A stretch of 64,000 bases of DNA from the NCBI RefSeq assembly GCF_009707365.1, contig NZ_CP046122.1, forward strand, positions 3,038,001-3,102,000, given 5' to 3'. The notes under the pieces were generated by a model, which was not told the DNA's origin, did no database searches, and saw nothing but the letters and a program-made list of their open reading frames with translations. A program made the position numbers and the translations under genes. Source of the stretch: Microlunatus sp. Gsoil 973 (GTDB taxonomy: Bacteria > Actinomycetota > Actinomycetes > Propionibacteriales > Propionibacteriaceae). Shown in pieces: positions 8,732 to 17,698 of this stretch (positions are counted from its first letter, which is position 1; the number at the start of each line of letters is the position of its first letter).

Positions 8732-9646
8732 TCACCGAACCACGTTCTGGCCCGAAATGCCGACCACCGCTTCGGCGAACTCCAGATCGGCCTCGATCCG
8801 GTCGGCGGAAAATCCCTCCGTGATGGACCGGCGCGCCCGGTGGACGGCCCAGTGCGCCTCGTAGCTGCGTCGCAGCCCCGGGTCGAGATCGGCCAGGTCA
8901 GCATCGATCCGGCTTCTCTGGGCAGCCTGTATGGTGCTCGCCCCGATGCTGCTCCACTGCAGACCGATCAATGCGTAGCGCCGGTCGCCGCGGGCGACGC
9001 CGAAGTTCCAGTCGACGACGCCGCTGACCCGGCCGGAGTCGTCGAACAGGACGTTGCCCGGCGTGTAATCGGTGTGGACCAGGTCCTTCCCGCCCATCCG
9101 CAGCGGCCGGCCCCCGTCCACCGCTCGCAGCGCACTGAGCAGCCGTCGGCCGCGCCGGCTGCGGCCGATCGTGGTTTCGAAGCCGCCGTACCCGGGTCCG
9201 TCGACAGGGAATGCCGCAGGTGGCGGGACCTCCGGATGATCATGGAGCAGTCCGGCGAACCGGTTGTTCGCCGCAACGAACTCCTCCGCGGTCGTCGTGT
9301 CCAGTCGCTCCGCATGCCGGCCGGGTAACCGTTCCTGCACGACGGCGAGGTAGCCGTCGGACAGTTCCAGCACCAGTTGATGGGCAGGGACCGGAAGACC
9401 GGCCGCCCGTGCCTCGTTCAGCACGGCCGCCGTCAACTGCATCATCGACAGCGGCGTTCGCGAACGGGTGAGCGCCGAACGTCGTCCGTCGGGCCAGTCG
9501 ACGAAGGCGGCGCTGCTGACGCCGCCCACCTGGTCGGCCAGCCCGGTCAGCACCAGGCCACTGCCGGTCCGGGCGTTGATCTCCTCGACCACCGCGGTCG
9601 GCGCCCAGGGATTCTCCGAGAGCCTGAACTCGATCGGATATGCCAT
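8732..9646 (-). CDS. Aminoglycoside phosphotransferase-fold kinase (first of four)
   Basis: 304-residue kinase-like protein of the APH/choline kinase superfamily. The catalytic loop HTDYTPGNVLF follows the H-x-D-x4-N pattern and is followed by the metal-binding segment VVDWNFG, where Asp is the DFG equivalent. No resistance claim is justified: actinomycete genomes carry many such kinases acting on unknown small molecules. ATG at 9646 gives the N-terminus MAYPIEFRL; the next gene upstream on this strand ends 95 bp away. Substrate unknown. Confidence 0.75.
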   Translation of the reverse strand: MAYPIEFRLSENPWAPTAVVEEINARTGSGLVLTGLADQVGGVSSAAFVDWPDGRRSALTRSRTPLSMMQLTAAVLNEARAAGLPVPAHQLVLELSDGYLAVVQERLPGRHAERLDTTTAEEFVAANNRFAGLLHDHPEVPPPAAFPVDGPGYGGFETTIGRSRRGRRLLSALRAVDGGRPLRMGGKDLVHTDYTPGNVLFDDSGRVSGVVDWNFGVARGDRRYALIGLQWSSIGASTIQAAQRSRIDADLADLDPGLRRSYEAHWAVHRARRSITEGFSADRIEADLEFAEAVVGISGQNVVR

Positions 9647-9741
9647 CTGTTGTGCCCCTTCCTGCGTTTCGGAGGGGCGCCCTTGAGGCCTGCCTCGCGC
9701 AGCGTGCCTCGCCGCGACGACGAGCCGCAACCGATATCGGG

Positions 9742-10545
9742 TCAGCGGCGCCAGGTGTACGGCGTGGTGGTCGACACCTTGACCAGCCCGGACCGTTCGA
9801 GGATCGGTCGGGAGTATTCGGTCGAATCGCTGTGGATGAATGTCTTGCCGATCCGGAGCGCCGACCTGGCCCGTTCGGCGGTGAGTGCCCGGTAGATGCC
9901 ACGCCCCCGCCATTCCGGCCGGGTGGCGCCGCCCCAGATGCCGGCGAAGTCCGTTCCCGCGACCGGTTCCAGGCGGCCGCAGCTGATCATCTGTCCGGCC
10001 ACCTCGGCGACCCAGATCTCCCAGTCGGGCCAGCGTTGCATGCCACGCAGGACGGCGGTGGCACGGTGGTCCGAAACCGGGTCGCCGAACACCTCGTCGG
10101 CCATCGCGCTCATCGCTCGGACATCGGCTTCGGCGGTGATCCTGCGCAGCATGACACCCTCGGGAAGTGCTACGTCGACAGCAAGGCCGGCTGCCGCGCC
10201 GACCATGATCGACTCGGGTTCCTCGGGAACGAATCCATGATCGGCCAGTGCCTCGTCTAGCCCCGGAGCCCGATCATGTCCGCGGGTCTTCCATTCCACG
10301 CTGCTGATCTCCGGCAGCCGCCGGTAGTGGTCGACGACCTGACCGACCCAGCCCCGGATGGTCACCTCGTCCGCACCGTGCAGACCCGGGTAGGTGACGA
10401 ACCCACGACCTCCGGCGAAGGTCACCAGGCGCAGCGGACCCAGGCGTACGACCTCGGTCGCGTTGGGCGTTTCGGCATCGGTCCGGAGTTGTTCGTCGTA
10501 CGCCTTGAGCAGCACAGCGGGATCCGGCACGGCGGCGGGCCCCAC
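9742..10545 (-). CDS. GNAT-family N-acetyltransferase
   Basis: 267-residue protein with a C-terminal GNAT domain (about 140-255). The acetyl-CoA loop appears as TRPEWRGRGIYRALTAERAR (R/Q-x-x-G-x-G/A type), preceded by the strand GGATRPEW and followed by a strand ending FIHSDSTEYSRPILERSG. The N-terminal half is probably a degenerate second GNAT-like domain. GTG at 10545 lies just after the TAG of ccsB (TAGGCGTG), so it may be read through as the last gene of the cytochrome assembly operon, though a functional link is unproven. Confidence 0.75.
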   Translation of the reverse strand: MGPAAVPDPAVLLKAYDEQLRTDAETPNATEVVRLGPLRLVTFAGGRGFVTYPGLHGADEVTIRGWVGQVVDHYRRLPEISSVEWKTRGHDRAPGLDEALADHGFVPEEPESIMVGAAAGLAVDVALPEGVMLRRITAEADVRAMSAMADEVFGDPVSDHRATAVLRGMQRWPDWEIWVAEVAGQMISCGRLEPVAGTDFAGIWGGATRPEWRGRGIYRALTAERARSALRIGKTFIHSDSTEYSRPILERSGLVKVSTTTPYTWRR

Positions 10546-10547
10546 GC

Positions 10548-11531
10548 CTAGATGCCGGCGTAGGAGTGCAGACCGGCGAAGAGCAGGTTGACCCCGATGA
10601 AGTTGAACCAGAAGACGGCCAGGCCGAGGATCGCGATCATGGCGGCCCGGGTGCCCTTCCAGCCCGCTGTCGAACGGGCATGCAGGTAACAGGCGAAGAT
10701 CACCCAGGTGACCAGGGCCCAGGTCTCCTTGGGATCCCAGCCCCAGTAGCGTCCCCAGGCGTACTCGGCCCAGACCGCCCCGGCGGCGATGGTGAAGGTC
10801 CACAGCGGGAAGGCGAAGGCGAGCACCCGGTAGGCGATCACGTCCATCCGCCGGGCATCCGGCAACCGGCCGAGCACGGATCCGACGGTGACCTTCTCCT
10901 CGGCGCGCTTCTTGATCAGGTAGAGGATCGAGATCAGTCCGCCGATGTTGAACGCCGACCCGCTGATCGCTGCGGCGGTGATGTGGATGATGAACCAGAC
11001 CGAGTGCAGCGCAGGCACCAGCGGCGCCACGGCGACGTAGAAGACGGTGATCGCCAGCCCGTTGCCGACCGTCGCCAGCAGGGTGACGGGCAGGCCAAGC
11101 CACCGCATGCCCATTCGGGCCAGCACCAGGTAGGCGGCGACGATGATCACCATCGCCATCGTGGTGAACTCGAACATGTTGCCCAGCGGCCAGCGACCTG
11201 CCGCGATGCCCCGCGCGACGACGCCGGCGATGGCGCAGGCCAGGCCGATCATGGTGAAGGACAGGCCCAGCCGGCCGAAGGTTTCCGAGCGCTGCCGCGG
11301 GGTGAGCGGTGCCGACCGCTCACTGACCGCCGGCGCGGAATCGGTGTTGGGCGCTTCCGGCCCGACCTCGGTTCCGCCGGCGCCGACCAACGCCGGTTCG
11401 CGGACGGGTTCGATCTGGTCGTTCTTGATCTTGCGGGCCGACGCCCATTCCACGGTGTGCATGGAGAAGGCGAGCAGATAGATCACCACCGAGGTGACCA
11501 GCGCGAGGCTGGAGAAGGTCTGAGCGGTCAT
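10548..11531 (-). CDS. ccsB: Cytochrome c biogenesis protein CcsB (CcsA/ResC family)
   Basis: 327-residue multi-pass membrane protein, the heme-handling half of the System II cytochrome c synthase. It carries the tryptophan-rich heme-binding loop GRYWGWDPKETWALVTW and surrounding membrane His residues (HSVWFIIH, ACYLHAR). With ResB it moves heme outward and attaches it to apocytochrome CxxCH motifs. The N-terminus has one helix, then an Ala/Pro-rich cytoplasmic linker to about residue 90, as is usual for the longer actinobacterial form. ATG at 11531 overlaps the resB stop (ATGA). Confidence 0.92.
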   Translation of the reverse strand: MTAQTFSSLALVTSVVIYLLAFSMHTVEWASARKIKNDQIEPVREPALVGAGGTEVGPEAPNTDSAPAVSERSAPLTPRQRSETFGRLGLSFTMIGLACAIAGVVARGIAAGRWPLGNMFEFTTMAMVIIVAAYLVLARMGMRWLGLPVTLLATVGNGLAITVFYVAVAPLVPALHSVWFIIHITAAAISGSAFNIGGLISILYLIKKRAEEKVTVGSVLGRLPDARRMDVIAYRVLAFAFPLWTFTIAAGAVWAEYAWGRYWGWDPKETWALVTWVIFACYLHARSTAGWKGTRAAMIAILGLAVFWFNFIGVNLLFAGLHSYAGI

Positions 11532-13177
11532 GTCGTCTCCTCCGTACGGAGTCCCTTGTTCCTCACGACGTCGTCGAGAAGGTCGGCCAGGTCCTCCTGT
11601 AGTCCGGTCCTGGCATCGGCACGATCCAGGCCGGCGATCTCGAACACAGTACTACCTTTCGTAGTACGCAGCCGAGCCCAGACCCTGCGGGGTCTGATGA
11701 ACAGCGAGAAGCACAGGCCGAGCACGGCGCAGCCGATGGCGACGATCGCGATGTAGACGCCGGGGCTGTCGCCCACCTGCAGCTTGATCCAGCGCTGCAC
11801 GCCGTCGAGTTGGATCGATCCGCCGCCGGGCAGCTTCTGCACATAGCCGGGCCGGAGGATGAACCGCAGCGGCTGGCCCGGCTTCTTGGGATCCATGATC
11901 TGCGTCATGCCGGTCTTGTCCAGCGTGTAGACACTCTCCGGCACACCGGTTTCCGGCCCGGGTCTGCCGGACCAGGCGTTCAGGAACAGCTGGGGATTGT
12001 AGAGACCGGGGAAGACCGAATGCGGGCCGGTGTTGTCGATCACTGCGCTGGGCAGGAACAGCCCCTCGAAGCCGAAGCGTTCGGGCCGCGCGTCCGGCGC
12101 CTTGATCGCCCCGGCGGAGGTGAAGTTGCCGTCCTGCGGCAGGAAGATGACCGGTCCGGAGTAGGCGACATTGCCGTTGCCGTCCTTGACCGTGACCACC
12201 GGCGCGTAGCCCCAGGCGACCAGATGAACCGTGCTGCCGTTGATGTGCAACGGATGATTGACCTGGATGGTCGCGTTGTGCGGCTTCTGCCCCGGCGCGT
12301 CGGTGACGGTGACGTTGGCCTTGAACTCCCGTGCCGCGCCGCGCTGGACCGCGCCCGTCTCGAACTTCACGTCGAAGGAGTTGACCTTGATGCTGAACGG
12401 TGTCAGCGACTTCTCGTTGAAGAGCGGCCCGGCCTTGAAGTCGTCGTACTGGGCGAGGTTGTTGGCGAACCCGTTGCCGACGACCACGGAACTGGTGCCG
12501 CGGAAGTTGGTCAGCCAGACGACGGCGACACCGACCAGCACGAACACCAGGCTGATGTGGAACAACAGGTTGCCGGCCTCGCGGAGGTAGCCGCGCTCTG
12601 CCGACACCGAGCCGTCGGCATGGCGTACCACCCGGTAGCGGCGGCGTTTCAGTCCGGCTGCGACCCGACCGATCACGGCGTCGTCGGCACCGGGCAGGTC
12701 CGCCGAGACGTAGGCGGGCATCCGGTGCAGGTACCGGGGAGTCCGCGGCGGCCGGGCACGCAGGGCCCTGAGGTAGACCGCGACGCGCGGAATGATGCAG
12801 CCGATCAGGCTGATGAACAGCAGTAGGTAGATCGCCGAGAACCATGGCGAGGTGTAGACGTTGAACAGCCCGACCTTGTCATAGATCGGCCCCAGCGTCT
12901 TGTGCTGGTCGAGGAACAGGTTCACCTGGACCGGGGAGATGCTCTCCTGAGGCACGAGAGATCCCGGGATGGCGGCCAGCGCGAGCAGGAAGAGCAGACC
13001 GAGCGCCGTACGCATCGTGGTCAGCTGGGTCCAGATGAAGCGCAGCCCGCCGAGGAAGCCGAGCGCCGGCGCAGCCGCAGAGCGGTGCTTCGGGCGAGAC
13101 TCCTCCGACCCGGCGATCACCTCCGGCGCGTCCGCTGCCCGGTCGTCGGTTGTTTCTTCGGTCCTGGTGTCGCTCAT
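11528..13177 (-). CDS. resB: Cytochrome c biogenesis protein ResB
   Basis: 549 residues, the second subunit of the System II cytochrome c synthase (Ccs1/ResB family). Three N-terminal membrane helices (about 45-70, 100-125, 200-225) are followed by a large outer domain and a final helix at about 470-495 (IAIVAIGCAVLGLCFSLFI) leading to an R-rich cytoplasmic tail. Typical phrases are LAAIPGSLVPQ in the first helix and YLREAGNLLFHISLVFVLVG, with the membrane His that is conserved in the family. It lies between ccdA and ccsB with a 2-bp gap and a 4-bp overlap, so the order resA-ccdA-resB-ccsB is a single transcription unit. Confidence 0.92.
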   Translation of the reverse strand: MSDTRTEETTDDRAADAPEVIAGSEESRPKHRSAAAPALGFLGGLRFIWTQLTTMRTALGLLFLLALAAIPGSLVPQESISPVQVNLFLDQHKTLGPIYDKVGLFNVYTSPWFSAIYLLLFISLIGCIIPRVAVYLRALRARPPRTPRYLHRMPAYVSADLPGADDAVIGRVAAGLKRRRYRVVRHADGSVSAERGYLREAGNLLFHISLVFVLVGVAVVWLTNFRGTSSVVVGNGFANNLAQYDDFKAGPLFNEKSLTPFSIKVNSFDVKFETGAVQRGAAREFKANVTVTDAPGQKPHNATIQVNHPLHINGSTVHLVAWGYAPVVTVKDGNGNVAYSGPVIFLPQDGNFTSAGAIKAPDARPERFGFEGLFLPSAVIDNTGPHSVFPGLYNPQLFLNAWSGRPGPETGVPESVYTLDKTGMTQIMDPKKPGQPLRFILRPGYVQKLPGGGSIQLDGVQRWIKLQVGDSPGVYIAIVAIGCAVLGLCFSLFIRPRRVWARLRTTKGSTVFEIAGLDRADARTGLQEDLADLLDDVVRNKGLRTEETT

Positions 13178-13179
13178 GA

Positions 13180-13947
13180 TCAGATCCCCGGTACGAAGTT
13201 GCCGGCCCAGCTGACCACGCGCAGCATCAACCGGTTCCAGAATCCGGTGACCAGCAGCAGGCCGACGATGATCATTCCGATACCGCCGATCCGCATCACC
13301 GCCTGTTGGTGCCGCCGGATCCGTCCGATTCCGTTGGCGAGCCGGCCGTAGGCCAGCCCCGCAACGACGAACGGCACGCCGAGGCCCAGCGCGAAAACGC
13401 CCGCAAGGATCGCGCCGCGCAGCGCGGTCCCCTCGTTCAGCGCCAGGGTCAGTACGGCGCCGAGGGTCGGCCCGATGCAGGGCGTCCAGCCCAGGGCGAA
13501 GACGATTCCGACCAGGGGCGCGGCGGCGACCCCGATCGCCGGAACGGAGGACAGGCGCAGGTCCCGCCGGCCGAACTTGATCACCCCGGCGAACATCAGG
13601 CCGAGCAGAATGATCACCACACCGAGGATCCGGCCGATCAGGTCACTTCTGGCGTACAGCAGGCCGCCGACCCGGCCCGCGATCACACCGGTGCCGACGA
13701 ACACCGCTGCGATGCCCAACACGAAGAGGCTGGTTCCTGCCAGGATGCGGCCGCGGTGTCGCCCACCGCCCTCGATCACCTCGGCTGCGCTGAGTCCGGA
13801 GGCGTAGGTCAGATATCCCGGTAGCAGAGGCAGCACGCACGGTGAGAAGAAGGAGACCAGGCCGGCGATCAGAGCGACCGGGATGGCCAGCACCATGGTG
13901 CCTCCGACGGCCGATGCCGCCCAATCCCCGATGTCCAAGGGATCCAT
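13180..13947 (-). CDS. ccdA: Cytochrome c biogenesis protein CcdA
   Basis: 255-residue membrane protein with six helices that carries electrons from cytoplasmic thioredoxin to the exported thioredoxin-like ResA. The paired redox cysteines are visible in FFSPCVLPLLPGYLTY (helix 1) and GWTPCIGPTLGAVL (helix 4), each in the Cys-Pro context of the DsbD/CcdA family. ATG at 13947 is taken; a GTG at 13956 is also possible. Located 13 bp after resA and 2 bp before resB. Confidence 0.92.
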   Translation of the reverse strand: MDPLDIGDWAASAVGGTMVLAIPVALIAGLVSFFSPCVLPLLPGYLTYASGLSAAEVIEGGGRHRGRILAGTSLFVLGIAAVFVGTGVIAGRVGGLLYARSDLIGRILGVVIILLGLMFAGVIKFGRRDLRLSSVPAIGVAAAPLVGIVFALGWTPCIGPTLGAVLTLALNEGTALRGAILAGVFALGLGVPFVVAGLAYGRLANGIGRIRRHQQAVMRIGGIGMIIVGLLLVTGFWNRLMLRVVSWAGNFVPGI

Positions 13948-13960
13948 GATCACCACCCGC

Positions 13961-14557
13961 TCATTTGCCGGCCGCCACGTCGTCGACGATGTCGACCAGG
14001 GTGTCCGTGCTGATGGTGCCGAGGATCCGCACGGCCAACCGGCCCTGTTCGTCAATCACCAGGGTCGACGGGATCGCACTGGGAGGGAGGTTGTCGAATT
14101 TGACCACCTGGCTGCCGTCCGGGTCGTAGATGCTGGGATAGGTGATCTTGTGGGCCCGCAGGAACGCCTGGGGTGCCGCTTTCGCCGGGTCGCGGCTGTT
14201 GATGCCGATGAACTGTGCCTTGGCGCCGAGCTTGTCACTGGCCGTCTGCAGGTCCGGCGCTTCCTTGCGGCAGGGTGGGCACCACGAGCCCCAGACGTTG
14301 ATCACCAGCACCTTGCCGGCATAGTCCGCGCTGTCGATCGTCTTTCCGTCGGTCAGCGACGGGCCGCTGATCACCGGTGCCTTCACCCGCTTGGCGACGG
14401 GTACCCGGGTGAGTTGTTGATCATGACCGACGTACCCGTTCTCGGTGCCGGTCTGGGCATCCCGGCCGGCGGAGTCGGTGCTGCAACCGGAGATCACCAG
14501 CAGGGCGCTGATGATCACCGCGGCGGCGGCCGTGAGCGAGCGGAGGCGGACGGACAT
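13961..14557 (-). CDS. resA: ResA/TlpA-type thioredoxin lipoprotein
   Basis: 198 residues: signal peptide with lipobox (LVISGCS, Cys at about 25), then a thioredoxin domain with the active site WGSWCPPCRKEAPDL and the later cis-Pro region. It would keep apocytochrome heme-binding cysteines reduced outside the membrane, receiving electrons from CcdA encoded next to it. ATG at 14557 overlaps the preceding phosphatase stop (TGATG), so it is translationally coupled. Confidence 0.9.
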   Translation of the reverse strand: MSVRLRSLTAAAAVIISALLVISGCSTDSAGRDAQTGTENGYVGHDQQLTRVPVAKRVKAPVISGPSLTDGKTIDSADYAGKVLVINVWGSWCPPCRKEAPDLQTASDKLGAKAQFIGINSRDPAKAAPQAFLRAHKITYPSIYDPDGSQVVKFDNLPPSAIPSTLVIDEQGRLAVRILGTISTDTLVDIVDDVAAGK

Positions 14558-15216
14558 CAGGCTCCGGCGACGAACTTCTTCGACCTGTGGTCAGGCAGCA
14601 ACTCGGCAGCCGGTTCGCGATACTCGATCCCGGTGATCCGGCCGTCCCGCAGGATGAAGGTGGTGATGCTGGCCAGGCTGCATTGGCGCTTGCGCGGATC
14701 GTGGGCGAAGCGACGACCCTCGACGTCCAGCCGGGCGATCCAGATCGGCAACTGGTGGGACACGACCAGCGCCTCGTGTCCCTCGGCCTGCTCGGCCGCA
14801 TCGTGGATGGCCACCCGCATCCGGGTCGCGATCTCGGTGTACGGCTCACCCCAGGTGGGCTTGAACGGGTTGCGGAAGTAGAGCCAGTATCGCGGATTGG
14901 TGAACGCGGAGTTCTTCGATCCGTCGAACCGTCGGCCCTGGAGATAGTTCTCCGCCTCGATCACCCTGCCATCGGTGATCACCGGCACGTCGAAGTTGGC
15001 CGCGATCGGCGTCATCGTCTCCTGGGCACGTTCCAGCGGGGAGCAACGCAGATGGACGATGTCCCAGTCCTTGACCGCCGACGCGACGAGGTCAGCCATC
15101 TGTCGACCGACCTCGGACAGGTGGAAGTCCGGCAGGCGGCCGTACAGAACGCCGGTCGGGTTCTCCACCAGACCGTGCCGCACCAGATGGACCAGTGTCT
15201 TGGTCGATTCGCTCAT
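14557..15216 (-). CDS. Histidine phosphatase (phosphoglycerate mutase-like)
   Basis: 219-residue histidine phosphatase superfamily protein. The nucleophile motif is LVRHGLVENPTGVLYGR at the N-terminus, the second catalytic His is in ALVVSHQLPIW, and Arg/Glu pocket residues occur in RCSPLERAQETM and IEAENYLQG. The same protein sits between hemL and the resA gene in M. tuberculosis (Rv0525, from memory), so the context is conserved, but its substrate is not known. It is separated from hemL by 26 bp and overlaps resA. Confidence 0.87.
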   Translation of the reverse strand: MSESTKTLVHLVRHGLVENPTGVLYGRLPDFHLSEVGRQMADLVASAVKDWDIVHLRCSPLERAQETMTPIAANFDVPVITDGRVIEAENYLQGRRFDGSKNSAFTNPRYWLYFRNPFKPTWGEPYTEIATRMRVAIHDAAEQAEGHEALVVSHQLPIWIARLDVEGRRFAHDPRKRQCSLASITTFILRDGRITGIEYREPAAELLPDHRSKKFVAGA

Positions 15217-15242
15217 CGTCTCCTGCCCGTTCGGTCCGCGCG

Positions 15243-16562
15243 TCAGTCGTGTTGGGCCGACTGTGCCGCGGCCTCGGCGGCACGCGGCAACGCCGCAACG
15301 ATACGGTCCAGCGCGGCGGAATCGTGAGCCGCCGACAGGAACCAGCCCTCGAACGCGCTCGGTGGCAGGTAGACGCCGTCGTCGAGCATGGAGTGGAAGA
15401 AGGCCTTGTACGCCTCGACCGACTGCGCCTGGGCAGCGGCGTAGTCGGGCACGGCAGTCACACCCTCGGCCACGAAGAAGACGCTGAACAAGTTCCCGGA
15501 TCCGGACACGAGGTGCGGGACGCCAGCCTTGTCCAAGGCGGCGTGCACCTCGGCCTTGAGTTGTTCGGCGGCCTTGTCGACGGTCTGGTAGACGTCCTCG
15601 GTGGCCAGCCGCAGCGTGGCCAGGCCGGCCGCGGTCGCCACGGGATTGCCCGACAGCGTGCCGGCCTGGTACACCGAGCCGACCGGCGCCAGATGCGCCA
15701 TGATGTCGGCCCGGCCGCCGAAGGCCGCGGCCGGGAAGCCGCCGCCCATCACCTTGCCGAAGGTCATCAGGTCGCCCCCGATGCCGTCCAGCCCGTACTG
15801 CCCGGACCTGCTGACCCGGAAACCGGTCATCACCTCGTCGGAGATGAACAGTGCACCGTGCTCGTGGCAGATGTCGGCCAGGAACCGGTTGAAGCCGATG
15901 CCGTCCCGGGTTCCCGGCTCGATGACGCCCATGTTGCCCGGCGCCGCCTCGGTGATCAGGCAGGCGATCTGCTCACCGAAGGTGGCGAACGCCTCGCGGA
16001 CCGCCTCCCGGTCGTTGTAGGCCACGACGATGGTGTCGGCCGTTGTTCCGGCCGTGACGCCCGGAGTGCCCGGGATGCCCAGCGTGGCCACTCCGGAACC
16101 GGCCGAGGCCAGCAGCGAGTCCACGTGCCCGTGATAACAGCCGGCGAACTTGATGATCTTGTCCCGGCCGGTGAAGCCCCGGGCCAGCCGGATGGCGCTG
16201 AGCGTCGCCTCGGTTCCGGAGTTGACCAGGCGGACCTGGTCGACCGGTGTCCGGTCGATGATCTCGGCGGCGAGCTCGACCTCGGCTTCGGTGGGAGCTC
16301 CGAACGAGGTGCCGCGCTGGGCGGCGTCGGCAACGGCCGACAGGACCTCGGGGTGGGCGTGGCCGAGCAGCATCGGACCCCAGGAGCAGACCAGGTCGAC
16401 GTACTCGTTGCCGTCGACGTCGGTCAGATAGGCGCCCTTGGCCTGTCTGATGAACCTGGGGGTACCGCCGACCGCGAGGAAGGCGCGTACCGGTGAATTC
16501 ACGCCTCCCGGCGTGACGGTTCGGGCGCGCTCGAAGGCGGCCGCGGAACGATCGACGTTCAT
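15243..16562 (-). CDS. hemL: Glutamate-1-semialdehyde 2,1-aminomutase
   Basis: 439 residues, class III PLP aminotransferase fold. It converts glutamate-1-semialdehyde, made by HemA encoded about 10 kb away, to 5-aminolevulinate in the C5 heme pathway. The PLP lysine is in [18 protein letters not shown], the start shows [13 protein letters not shown] and the aminotransferase motif [11 protein letters not shown], all diagnostic for HemL. ATG at 16562 overlaps the hemB stop (ATGA). Confidence 0.95.
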   Translation of the reverse strand: MNVDRSAAAFERARTVTPGGVNSPVRAFLAVGGTPRFIRQAKGAYLTDVDGNEYVDLVCSWGPMLLGHAHPEVLSAVADAAQRGTSFGAPTEAEVELAAEIIDRTPVDQVRLVNSGTEATLSAIRLARGFTGRDKIIKFAGCYHGHVDSLLASAGSGVATLGIPGTPGVTAGTTADTIVVAYNDREAVREAFATFGEQIACLITEAAPGNMGVIEPGTRDGIGFNRFLADICHEHGALFISDEVMTGFRVSRSGQYGLDGIGGDLMTFGKVMGGGFPAAAFGGRADIMAHLAPVGSVYQAGTLSGNPVATAAGLATLRLATEDVYQTVDKAAEQLKAEVHAALDKAGVPHLVSGSGNLFSVFFVAEGVTAVPDYAAAQAQSVEAYKAFFHSMLDDGVYLPPSAFEGWFLSAAHDSAALDRIVAALPRAAEAAAQSAQHD

Positions 16563-17555
16563 CGTTGCAACTCCGGTCTGGTCGCGTACTCCAAAGCCCA
16601 GTAGGTCAAGATGATGTCCGCGCCGGCCCGGCGGATCGAGGTCAAGGTCTCAGTGATCGCCGCGTCCCGGTCGATCCAGCCGCGTTCGGCGGCCGCTTCC
16701 ACCATCGAGTACTCGCCGGAGATGTTGTACGCCGCAACCGGCACGTCGACCGTGTCGGCGATCCGGGCGATCACGTCCAGATAGCTGAGCGCCGGCTTGA
16801 TCATCACGATGTCCGCGCCCTGATCAAGATCGAGCCGGACCTCGCGCAACGCCTCGCGGACGTTGGCCAGGTCCTGCTGGTAGGTCCTGCGGTCCCCTTG
16901 TAGTGAGGGAGGCCACCGCCTCACGGAACGGGCCGTAATAGGACGAGGAGTACTTCGCTGCGTAGGCCAGGATCCCGGTGTCGATGTGACCGGCCTGATC
17001 GAGTGCTTGGCGGATCGCGGCCACCTGGCCGTCCATCATGCCGCTGGGCCCGACCAGGTGTGCGCCGGCCTCGGCGTGCATGACCGCCATCCGGGCGTAG
17101 AGCTCGACAGTGGCGTCGTTGTCGACGGTGCCGGCCTCTGTCAACACCCCGCAGTGTCCGTGGTCGGTGAACTCGTCCAGGCAGACGTCACTCATCACCA
17201 ACAGGTCGTCGCCGACCTCGGCCCGGACCGCGGCGATCGCCAGGTTGAGGATGCCGTCCTCGGCCAGTGCTTGCGAGCCGGTGGCGTCCTTCTTGTCCGG
17301 CAGCGGCACGCCGAACAGCATGATCCCGGCCAGTCCGGCCCGAGCGCTGTCGTGCGCCAGCTTCTTGATCGATTCCAGGCTGTGTTGATCAACACCGGGC
17401 ATCGATCCGATCGGCCGAGGATCGGCGAGTCCCTCCGCGACGAACGCCGGCAGGATCAGTTGCCGCGGCTGGACAGTCGTCTCGGCGACCATCCGGCGGG
17501 TGACGGGGTTGGCGCGCAACCGGCGCGGCCGGTCGGGAAGGTTCAAACCAGGCAT
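16559..17555 (-). pseudogene. hemB: Delta-aminolevulinic acid dehydratase (porphobilinogen synthase), frameshifted
   Basis: HemB condenses two 5-aminolevulinate molecules to porphobilinogen. The gene is full length (997 nt, one more than 332 codons) but interrupted. The first frame from ATG 17555 reads through the metal-binding loop [14 protein letters not shown] and the first Schiff-base region [19 protein letters not shown], then derails. The second frame resumes as [20 protein letters not shown] and continues with the catalytic lysine in [10 protein letters not shown] to the end. Joining needs removal of one base in the GGG run at 16907-16909 (CCC on the coding strand). The loop has Asp where zinc-type enzymes have the middle Cys, as in other actinobacteria. 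Essential gene, so a sequencing error is likely. Stop overlaps hemL start. Confidence 0.9.
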
Positions 17556-17654
17556 GACAGGCACGAGTTTACGACCCGACGTAGTAGTCGCCTCATCGCG
17601 TACCGCGCCGGTCGGTCGTTCCCGCGTCGACGGCAGCGTGACGGCCGATGAGAT

Positions 17655-17668
17655 ATAACGGCTGTTAT
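17655..17668. promoter_or_regulatory. AT-rich palindrome between hemB and a membrane-protein gene
   Basis: ATAACGGCTGTTAT, matching its own reverse complement at 12 of 14 positions, in an otherwise GC-rich 143-bp divergent gap. TATAAC at 17654-17659 could be a -10 element for the plus-strand gene, which starts 39 bases further on. It looks like an operator overlapping a promoter. No regulator is identified. Confidence 0.4.
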
Positions 17669-17698
17669 TCTCCGGTGGTAACACCTGAGGAGTTGTCG

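Noticed and set aside
8732-9646. Aminoglycoside resistance gene
   Set aside because: The fold alone does not indicate resistance; sequence is not close to a known resistance enzyme and such kinases are abundant in actinomycetes.
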